A stretch of 64,000 bases of DNA from Lateolabrax maculatus. Its lineage: Eukaryota; Chordata; Actinopteri; Acropomatiformes; Lateolabracidae. The DNA is taken from contig CM062205.1 in the NCBI GenBank assembly GCA_031216445.1, positions 17,073,001-17,137,000 on the forward strand. The letters run 5' to 3'. The translations under genes and the position numbers were made by a program. Under the pieces are notes generated by a model. It did no database searches, was not told the origin of the DNA, and worked only from the letters and a program-made list of their open reading frames with translations. Of this stretch, positions 49,801 through 61,200 are shown one piece after another (position 1 is the stretch's first letter; each line of letters begins with the position of its first letter).

Positions 49801-52240
49801 CTCCAGTCAACCAGTTTGCCTGTCTCTGACTATATGAAGAAAAATGCAGAGTGACTATGCTGGATGTGTACTTTTTTTTTTTTTTTTCTTTTAACCTTGT
49901 GCTGCTTCTGGTCTGCTGAGAGGTGTCAATGTGTGTCACCAAGATCTGCACTTCTCACGGGTTTAATACAGCGCTCTGGAGATTTGAGAATATTTAGCAT
50001 CACCTCATTTTGAACTTGGGTACCTTGTCAGGCTATGGTGTAGTCTATATTGGGTGTGAGTTTGGGATTTCTTCTTGCCTCATTGGGCACAGTCTTTTTT
50101 TGTTGCACAACTCTTACTCATCAAAATCAGGGCTGCCAATCTATTTTATTTTCTACAGCGGGAATTATCTACAACTTGTACACATGTTTATTATTTGCGT
50201 AATGATTTCAGAATGATGTTTTGATCACTACTCCATTTTGCAACTGAGGAGATAAAGCTGGACTCTAGTTCTCTCTCACCTTTGACCCCTGAGCTCCACC
50301 ATGCTGATAGTGTGGTGGTGCTCAGTGGTCCTGACCTATGTGTCCATCTACCTCTCACTGTCGTTCCTGCGCAGCTTGCTAGCTTCCGACAGAAGCGGGC
50401 GAAAGGCGACGGTGCGGGGGCGTCGAAAAAGACGCAGAAGAGGAAGGGCCAGACTGTCTCGCAGAATGACAGCGCAGCGCAAGACCGTCGTGTAGAACCA
50501 GCACCTTCTTCCGCCAATGACACAGAGCAGAACAACAAGACCAACCATGAGGTACACCACTGATGTCAGAAAGATTATCAGTCATGCATCAATAATAGAG
50601 TTACAGATGAGACTGAAGAAATCTGATTTGTGTGGAAATGTATATAAACAAGACCTTTTGGTTAAACAGCTTGACATTTTCATCACACAAATTACTTTTT
50701 TGCGTGACATCACTCTATTCACGGGTCACACTACCTGACCTCCAGTATTTGTCTAATTTTATTTGCGCACTGTATGCTTTAACAAATGGTCCGTGCCCCC
50801 CCCTGCTCGGTAAACATACATTATAGAAATGGGTCACTAACCATCACATTGCCTGTAGGGCATGTTGTCATAGCAACCTGGCAAGGATTAACCGTGGCAC
50901 TGTTTACTGCCTTTTAAAAGGGAAAGTTTACCCACAACATGTACATTGTACATGTACACACCACGGCATTGTCTTTACTTTTCATACACTAAAACTGTTT
51001 AATCCTTTAGGATCCCCAGAAGCCAGAGAAATCAGAGGTTCAGCAGAACCTACGAGCAAAGGATCAGCCCCCCACCCCGGAGCAAAGCCCATCTCCTGTG
51101 GAAGATTTTAAAGAAGAGGAGCTTGTTGCACTCACTGGCAAAGAGCAGCTCAAGGTATATACAGTCAGTGATTAAACATGTACAGATGATATCAAAAAGT
51201 TGCTTTTTTTTAAGGTATATCATTTTTCATAGTGCATGTTCAAGCATCTGACTAAGACGATGTGTTTTTTTGTGGCATGATTAAATAAGTTTGTCTTCTA
51301 AGTAGTTCCTTTTGGCTTTATCTGGCTGTTTCTGTTAAAGATTCAACTGGGCTTAAGTATGAGTCTATATGATTAGTAAAATGCAAGATGGGTTTAATGT
51401 CAGGAATGCATACTTATCATTATAATCCCAGGCTCTAAATCAACACAGCTGAAACCAGGCTCTGAAACTATTCTATGAATCACTGTTCCTGTTTACATAC
51501 CATGGTTGCAATGTTCATAGATCTGTTTGGTAATAAGGATTTATTTGCCTTTATGCTTTGTTTACCAATTAGACAATGGAAGTCTTGTTATGGTGTTACT
51601 GTGTGTATGATTAAGATGGTGTGTGAATTTGTGTGTCTGTGTCATCACCAACCCATGGGGAATGTAACAGTCTGCATGGCTGCTTCGCTGCACTGATCTG
51701 AAAACACAGCACAGTTAATCTATATTATGTATGTCTGTGTGTGGAGCAATGTGTTTACACTGGGTGTCGAGCTTGTGGAAATGTTGTCAAATGTCTAAAA
51801 TTGATACGTGAATTCAAAGCCTGAAATTCGACTATAGTGTCACACATAGTTTTCACATGCTACATTCAGTTTTAGATATCTCCTACTGTTGTGGGATTTC
51901 TTTTCAATACAGTGCCTTCTGATACTGTAGGCAATTAGTATTCCTCTCTATAATCTTTGGACTGCTTTGGTAGAAGTACATACTATACTCTTTAAGTGCG
52001 ATGCACTTCACCTTGGGAAAGTATGTGTATGTATGTTTGTGCATATGTCTGTGCTTATGAAATTGACCCATACTTTTATCACACTTGCAGCAGTTACAGC
52101 AGGCAGTGGAGAAGCGTAATGAGATCATTGCTAGGCTCAGCTCCAACTTGCAGGAGGCCCTGGCCAGCAGAGACCAGGTACAACTGGAAGCACAGTCACT
52201 TGCTGGACAGATTCAGGCACTACAGAGACAGCTCCAGCAG
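46854..52240 (+). CDS. pcnt: pcnt exons 1-4
   Basis: Exons 46854-46901, 50375-50551, 51011-51154 and 52091-52240, all in phase 0, encode residues 1-173. A basic KKTQKRKG stretch lies in exon 2. Exon 3 is acidic and probably disordered. Exon 4, QLQQAVEKRNEIIARLSSNL, begins the coiled coil and strongly resembles the QLQEFEAAIKQRDGIITQLT region of AKAP9. Confidence 0.88.
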
Positions 52241-55200
52241 GTAAGTGCCACTCAAAACTAAATCTGTCTGGCAGCACTTCAGGATTTTTGTTGCCTAAAA
52301 ATATGCACTTCACGATTCATATGCACAGCAACTGAACTTGCATATTCTCTGATTTGTTTTTCACACAGACCAGTGTAGAGTTTTTGCGCATCAAAAGTCA
52401 GTCAGGGGCTGAAATCCTCAGCACTCACCGACAACAGCATCAGCATGGCCATTGCTCCCAAGATGCAGACATCAATCATAAGGAGGCACCATCAGGGGAA
52501 TTGAGGAGTTCAGGTCCTGGCTCCCAATCATGTCTTGAAGGCTTCAGTACTGACAGTGAGACAGACACTGTCCTGTACAAACTGAGGGCTGAGCTGCAAG
52601 AAGAAAGGGAGAACAGCCAACGCGTATGTGCTGAACTAGCAGCGGAGATGGAGAAACACCAACATGTGCTTTCTTTACTGGAAAAGGAGAAGAAAGGCAG
52701 GGAAGAGGAGCGAAAAGCAAGGGAGGCACAGCTACAAGACCTCCAGACCCAGTTAAGCTTAGTCCAGACTCAGTGCCTTGAGATGCAGCAGTACAAAGCC
52801 GAGAAGGAGAAGCTGAACAGAGAAGTACTGGAGCTGAGGAAAAGGCTCCAGGAGGAAGAAGATGCAGAGAGGAGATTTAGTGAGGAGGTTGCCAGCTCTG
52901 CCCTTCGTCTCCAGAGCCTTGAGGAGGAAAGACAGAGACAGGAGGAGGAGATGCAGAGGCTCAAAGAGGAGCACAGAGAGGAGGTGGAAAGAGTAAGCCA
53001 GCTATTGGAGGAGAGGGAGAAAGAACTGAAGTTTAGAGAAGAAGAGGTCATTGGATTCAAAGCCTCTAAGAATCGGCAGAACCAAGCAAAAGCTTGTTTT
53101 AGTTGTGATGAGAGGATTAGTATAGATGAGGCCAATCCGGAAAGTGGACCTGATCAGGACAGCATGAATGTATCAATACCTGGGGATATTCTGATGGAGC
53201 GCTACTTGTCTTCAGCTCCTCATGCACACTCACAATCTTCAGTGGTCAATGAAAGCTTTGAACACTGCAGTCAACTGGACATCTCTGCAGACTACAGGTT
53301 AGAGAAATGTCACTTGTTATCTGTGTGTGTGTGTGTGTGTGGGGGGGGGGGGGGTTCTGTCTTTATAGGCTGGATAGATATATTTTATTTAGAAAAAAAC
53401 AGAACAAGAATAACAATAAGATTAAATGAACAGTAAACCTATAAAACACTCAATAAACAAATTCTTATAACACAAATTAAATATTACACGTTCAAAAAGT
53501 TTGAAAAGGAGTTCAATCCCCTAATTTATCTCTGTGCCTGTCTTCACAGTTTCGAGCTGAACAGTGACGTGTTGGGAGATGAGCCTCTGTTGTCAATTTC
53601 AAACCGTTACCTCGAAGAAAACGACAACCTCCACAACACCTCTAGCCCACAGGGCTCCCCTCTGGCTGATAACTCCAACCCTCAGTCTCTATCTCAGTGG
53701 TTTCACAATGCCTCTTCCGGTGAGCTGGAGATGAGTAAACTGTCTGAGCAGCACTTTGAGGAGACAGACCTGGAAAAAGAGCTGCTGAATCAGCAGTGTG
53801 GGGAGCTCCGCGAGGAGCTGGATCTCAAGGACAGGGACTTGAATGTGTTAAAGGAGGAAGTCATCAAAAGTGCTGAAGAGCTGGAAGAGGCCAGGAGCAG
53901 GTAATTAATGAATGTGGTTAATTGATTTTTTTTTTTTCCCCAGATACATTTATTTGCAGTACTTTCTCAGCTTATCTTTCTTTTATGTTATTTATTTTTG
54001 TGCCAAGTTTAATTTTGAGAGGAAATGTTTCATTTTAATATTTTTTTCTTTTCTCCACCAAGTAAAAACATAGTAAAATGCCACTGCTTAACACAAACTG
54101 AATTGTGAAAGTTATCTTAAATTTTATGTCAAAGGTTTTGAATGAAAGTGAATATAGTTGGATTTAACTCCTATACTAGTGTTAGTTCATCTAAAAATGA
54201 TAAATAGCTGTATTATGTCATGCAAAGTAACCCTATGTTTACATTGGTTACTCAAAGCTAATCTACAATTTGAATCAATTTAATAATTTCACATTTTTAA
54301 ACTATCTTTGAATGTTCAGGTGGGCCCAAGTAACAGAAGAGCTCAGGCTGGCTCTCTGGGAACTTGAAGAGGAGAAGGAGAAGAGGAGACATGTTGAGGA
54401 GGAGATGAACCTGAAAGCCCATGAACAAGACAACCTGAAGAACAAACTCAGTGCCTTAATGGGAGAAAAAGAAAATACAGTAAAGTTGATGGGAAAAGAA
54501 GCTGCTGAAACCTCCCTGCTGGTCCCTGCCACCTCTCCGTCAGAGGAGGGACATAAACTGGCAGGGGAGCTAAAAAATGAGCAGGACAAGGAGGCTGCAC
54601 TCCTGTCTCATCATAACCAGCAGGAGCTGCTGGTATTGTCTCTGCAGGAGATAAAGCAGACCTCAAACTCTGCCACACAGAGCCCAGAGCTCGGAGATGG
54701 CAACCAGCTGCAAACACTACAGGTATACGATCATAATAAATGGGTTTGTGTTAACAGCGTAAATGGAATGTAGACATGCTAGTCTCTGCACACAGTGTTT
54801 ATCTTTTTACCCAACTCGATTTGAAATAGATGGAAATAATACTATACAGCTGCAATAATACGTTTGTGCTTAAAGGCCTCAAAGGGAAAAGGCAATGAAA
54901 GTAATTTCCTTTTCTTCCTTTCTCTAGGCTCACTGTGAACTTCTCAAGTCAGAGCTAGAGGAGACAAAAATAACCCATGAAACAGCAGCAACCCTACTAG
55001 GTCAAAGGACTTTGGAGCTGGACGAGACATTAAAAGAGCTTGAAACTACTCGTGCAGTGGTTCTTAATGTTCAAACAGAGGTGGAGAGATTGCGGGAAGA
55101 GCTGGAGAAGAGCCAGGGCAGTCGAGAGAGTGCTGAAAAAGAGAAATGTGAGCTGGAATCTCAGATTTTCTGTTTGAGACAAAACCTGGCCAACCTGGAG

Positions 55201-58200
55201 GAGGCCCAAGCCCAGGCAGTGCAGGAGAGGGAGGAGCACAGGAGGAAGGAAGAGGAGATGGATGAACGGATTAAAAAGATGGAACAAGTCTTAGAGGAGG
55301 AACTGGAACAGTTTGAAAACCTGCTGAAAGCCAAGGATGTTGAGGTGAGATATATTTAATCTAACAGTAAAGGTGATTTATTTTGCTCTGTTTAATGCAA
55401 ATCTGTTTGAGTTACTGTTGCCAAGAGATTAACGTGATGTATAAAATATTTTTTACAGTTGGCTGAAGAGAGGGAGAAGTGGGAGGAAGAGAAAATGGAG
55501 AAGGAGAAAGAGCTCCGTGATGTGAGGCATCACCTGGAGGAGCAGAGGAGGGAGCGAGAGGAGGAGGTGAAGGTGAAGGCCCTGCTGGAGAAGCAGGTCG
55601 TGGCTGTTGAGGAGGCTACAGAAAAGCTCAAGACATCTCACCAGCAGGAGATAAATGACCTGATGGAGAAACATCAACAAGAGGTGGGATTAACAAACTG
55701 CACCAACTTTAGTATTATTATTATCTGTATTATTTTACAGATTTATGATGGCTTTCATTTTAAAAATTCTAATGTTATAAGTTTAATGTAAATGTTTTTA
55801 TATAAAACTCCCAGGACCCATATGAAACCCCATAAAATGTATTAGTTTGAACACTATTTGACAGGTTTTTGAGATTTCCTGTTAAAGACTTTTTTTTTTC
55901 TATTTTCTCATGAGCTACCAGGTTAACCTGGAGCATTTATTTTTTCTTTTTACAGATTCAATATTTCATTATCATAACAATAATAAAAACACGATTAATG
56001 GCACTAAACTTTGTGTGAGTGCCTTCTAGTCTTGTGATTTCCCTGGTATGTTTATCTGCCTAAATTTCTAGATTTCTGAGTTGCGCACTCACCTGGAGTC
56101 AGAACTGCTGAAGCGGCAGGCCGTTATGGAGGAAGAACAGAAGAGACAGATCATCCTAATCAAACAGGTATCAGAATTAATAGTTCCAGAGCAAGCGTTT
56201 CACTCTCAGTAAGACACACTACAGTGGAATCTCCCACCATTAAGTTGTTTAACTAACTTTTTTACATTAATTTGCTATTTTTTATATTATTTTTCAGCTT
56301 CTTATGTTTCCCATTCTTTATCTTCTCCTAGGTGACTGAACGTGAACACGAAAGGATGGTTTCAGAGCTGACTGCCAAACACATTGAGGAGCTTAGTCAA
56401 CTGAGGACAGAGGTGTCCTCAGAGCTGCGGGAGAGCATGGAGGCTGCCCACCAGGCTGAACTGCAGCAGGCACAGGTATACTATACACACAGACATTTTC
56501 AGCCACAGCATGCTGTAAAATATCACTTCTATTATAGCGTTTTTCCTCCCTTACATAACCATTTCATAGCCAAAGGAAGTTTGTAAGTTTCAATGACTTG
56601 TACTCCTTAGTAGTTCTTAATACTTGTATTTTGTAACTTTGGAGATTTAGGAATTTTATCTATTCAACTTTGCACCAGTTTTAAATTGGTATGGAGGAAA
56701 ACTGTCGGCTAAATGCCTAAAACGTAAATATAACGGACAACCCCCTTTTTCCCCCCACTCCTGCAGGCCCGGCATCAGTTAGAACTGGATCAGATCAGAC
56801 AGGAGAACCAGGAGCAGCAGAAACAACTGCGTGAGCTGCACCAGCAAGACATGAGTGAGTGCTTTTTCAGTGGTTCATTCAGTGTTCTCTTTCATGTTTG
56901 CCCTTATGTATGTGGGTGAGTCACCTTAATTCTTTAGAAGGTTGTTCAGAGCACAATGACAGATGTAACCTTCAAATTCTTTGACGTGGGTGAATCTTTT
57001 CATGTCTCTTTTTTTTTTTTTTGTATGTTCATTCAGATGAGTTGAAGCAGCAGTGGGAGACTTCTGTTGCTCAGGATAGAGCAGCCATGGAGAACGTGCA
57101 GGCTAAAGAGATACAGGTCAAGCTTTGTAAATGTTATACAAATGTTGAAAGGCTAATTGATGCTATTTAAACATGGGTACTCCCATTTCATTCCATTTTG
57201 AATGGAATGTATTTTAATTCATCTTGTTCCCCTCTTTTTCTCAGGCTCTGGTGTCACAACAAGATAAGGACACTGAGAGCACCCAGTCAAACCTGCAAAC
57301 ATCTCTCTCAGAGGCGCAGAGCAGTCTTACTGCCACCCAAACAGAACTCGCCAGCACCCAGGCCTCCCTCACCCAGACCAGCAAAGCTCTAACTGAAGCG
57401 CAGGCAGCTCTGTCCCAGACCCAGTCAGAGCTGCGGGAGTCATGGGCCAGGTTGGAGGAACTCCAGACCTCCAGTAAGGAGCAGAGCCAGAAACTGGAGG
57501 AGGAGCTGAAACAAGCCTTGGCTGACAGAGATGCTGCTGCCTGTGAGTTGCATCCTTCTATGATCCTTCCAACCTCCCTTACCTACTCATACTTCCACTA
57601 ATGTTGCACAATCCTCTAAATTCATTATTTTGATGAAAATAATATGATCACAATTTTGAAGACTACCTAATTTCTGTCTCCCAATATTACAGCTTTGTAC
57701 AAGCAAGAATTATGCTAATTTCAGGCTCATGACTACTGAGTTACACTACTACGTTGTTCCATGTATTTTGTGTTCTAGTTTATATAAGTTGTTATTGCTT
57801 TGCTCACTCTGTTGTAAATGCTGCTTAGGTGCTCTGGAGGAGTTGGTTTCTACTCATAAAGTGGTGCTGCAGGAGAAACAGCAGCAAGCACTCCACCTAG
57901 AGGAGAAGGAACAGCAACTGCAGCAAGAGGTTAATTTTTTATTTATTAGGATTTCAGAATGCAAGTACAAACTTTTCTCGCATACTTAAGTAATCATAAA
58001 CATATATTAGTGTTGATACAGTATTAAAGACAAGAACAAAACAAAAATAAATTTAAAAAAAAAGTAAAGTGTAAGGGTCTCAAGCAGCATAAACAAGTCC
58101 AATAAAGAAAACAAAGTTACAGGGTGTTTCTATTCATCATGCATCAAAGAGATTTTGCAAATAGTCAGTCAAGTTCATTCTCCCATCTGTTGATATGGGG

Positions 58201-61200
58201 CTTAGCCTTTAAGTATTTACATCTATGAACAAAGTGCTTAACTAACAAAATCAGGAAATCCAAGTTTTTTCCAAGTACTTTAATTAGTACTTAGTACATA
58301 ATTTAAATAGTAGCTTTATTTGCTATCACATTTAGAGGGTGTAACAATAATTTAGATTGAAGCCAGCTCTGAAATGAAAATCAAAATTCTTGTACAGATT
58401 CACATTGAAAGAAAACATGTTCTATAGTCTCAATATCCTTCCCACAAAATCCACGAGTTGTTATCCCAATTAAATCTTTTATGTAAGAAGATGGATTAAT
58501 GTCATTCAAGATTTTAAATGTAATTTCTTTGGCAGGGAACTGGGATGGGACTTTATTGTATTCTATAATTGAACAATTAAGATTGAATTTATCACTAAAA
58601 TCTTCATCGTTAAAAAAATGAACTAACTCATCCATCAAATGGGTTATAACCCAGATTCCTTTTTCCATCCATGTTTTTAAAACAATGATTTCCGCTAACT
58701 GCAGCAAGAGGTTAGTTTGCTCAAACACCGATTCTCGCATTAATTAATGGAACCAAATATATATATATTTTTTATAGACACTCATTTATCTAGCACCTGT
58801 CTTTAAAACAATATGAAACTTAAAAGTTTGAATCTAAATCCACAATAAGTATATGTGTTTTTCCTCTCTGTGAACCAGGTTTTGCGTCTACAGGAGGAGA
58901 AGATGTTGCTAAAACAGAGCTCAGAACAGGAAGTAGGTCAGCTGTGGACCCAGCTGGAGAGCATGAGGACTAGTCGCCAAGAGCTGGGAGGTGAGATTGA
59001 TACACCAGCCTGCACAATGCTGTATTTTCATCTACGGCATTTATGTAAATACTCACAGTAAAGATATTCAAAACTTCCGAAGTACAAGGTATAAAAAAAG
59101 AAACATATTGCTTTATTAACAATGGCTGTTGTCTGTGAAAGAAAAAAAACTGTACACTCAGACATCTTCTGCATGTGCGTATGTTCAGTTACTGTGTTCT
59201 TACCTTTTTTCTGTCTGTGTTGTCTCCCTTATTTACTCAGAGCTGAAGGAACAGCTGCTCGCTCGCTCATCTCGTGTTGATGACATTGAGCGCCTTAAGA
59301 CAGAGTTTAATGATCAAAAGCGTGAAATCAAAGAGCAGAATGAGGCTGAGCTGGAAAGCCTAAGGAGGTATGAGAGCACAAACGCTGATTTGGTTTGCAC
59401 AGCATTCCTTGTATTGGCCACAGTCTACAAGATTGTCAGTTATCTGTCAATTTTCCTCTTCCTACCCTTTCACTAGCTCCAAATCAAATTGAAATTATAC
59501 ATGCTTTACCGTCATCCTCCTTTAGGTACTTTGAGCAGCGATTGCGGGTATCAGAGGAGAGCTACAGAGAAGAAATTGCTCTGCTCCAGCTGAGGCTGGT
59601 GGAAGGTGCCTTGGAGGAATCTGTGCTTAAAACCACAGATTGCAGGTATGCCAGTAGACCTGTTTCAGATACATTTCTACAAACTTGGATAAAATAATTT
59701 TAGTATTACTGCCTTTGGCTTCTATTTCAGTTTCATATCTCAAGGCCAAGCTGAAGAGGAAAAGGATTATGTGCTTTCTGATACTGGCGTCAAACTGGAT
59801 AAACACAAGGTGCGCTCATACTATATGAGGAATTTAATTGTATTAGACATTTTGAAGACCTGTGCTTTTAAATTTGCCACTGTCAAAGTTGCTTAATTAC
59901 ATTGTAACGATGAATCCAGCTTAGATTTCACAGAACGGTGAAGTTTTTCTGCACATTTTGGCTGCATTAGTTTTGTGATCTTGATTACAAGGTATCTTAA
60001 GCTTTATGTTATGACCCATCCAGGAAGTGCTTGACAGTTTGCGCCTTCAGCTGGAGGAGAGAAACACAGTGGAGCTTGCCAATCAACAATCTGCTATGGG
60101 TCTTTCCTTTAAGGAAGAGCTGCAACAGGTCAGACACAAACTCGGTCCTTCAATCTTTAATGTCTCTATTTCCACAAAAACAGAAAAAGAAGCTAATTTG
60201 AGAGATGTTCTTGGCACACAGTGTCCTTAAGGTTGGATTATGCTGGTTCAGAACTAGTTCATAAGATGTGTTGTCCGACCCTATTGATAAGCAGTATTGT
60301 TTATAGTTGTTCCTGAGTGGCAACGCTCAAAGGCAGAGTGAAAAGATGGACGCTATTGAAAGGGAGAGATGCAATATTGTTAAATGTGGGAATTGTTTTA
60401 AGACAGTTTTCCCTGGAATGCATTCAAAGTGACAATAATAGTGTGAAGAATGGGGGGAAAAAAGAGAGCTAGGGAGAAAAGTTCAAACTAGCTTATTTCT
60501 CACATCTGCACAGCTGGGTGTGATTGTCAGATTGTCGGTTTCCGAAAGTTACAGTAATGGTCGGACACAGCGCCCCCTAATCCAACGTCAGAAAGATGTC
60601 TGCATAGGGGGTTGCTGAAGCTATATGACCGTCCAACAAGCGGTTCTGATTGAGTATACTGGCCCCTTTACTCTCCCATTTACTTGTTTTTTATATCATT
60701 ACTTGTAAATTAGGTGCGCTTGGACCTCACTGATCAGTACTATGAAGAGCTGCAGGAGATGAAGACTCGTCATGCCCTGGAGCTGGAGCAACTCAGAGCC
60801 AAACTGTCTGACCGTCACTTACAAGGTACTTCATACATACATATTTTGCATGTTTGCATTTACAAACATATGCCATTTGATAATGAGAAGTTGCTAAACT
60901 TAAAAAAAACAACACCCCAAATATCTTTGTTGCAGAGCTTACCAGAGTTCATTTGGAGGCAGCAGGACAGGTTGAGGTGAGAAAAGATAATCAGATAATC
61001 TATGCAGCAAATTACACACTGAGTTTATGTGCCATTTAATGCAAGATTATGGTGATTTCAATTAGGTGGAAGTTGAACAGAGGATGTGGTGTTACACTGA
61101 GGAGCTGCAGACAAGGATGACCATCATCCACACCCTGGAGAACAGACTGGCTGCTTTGAGTAAACAGCATGATGCAGAAATGCGAAGCAACACACAAAAG

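Noticed and set aside
60268..60570. Possible transposon with TGTCCGACC inverted ends in pcnt intron 20
   Set aside because: Only nine bases match, there is no target duplication and no family recognised.
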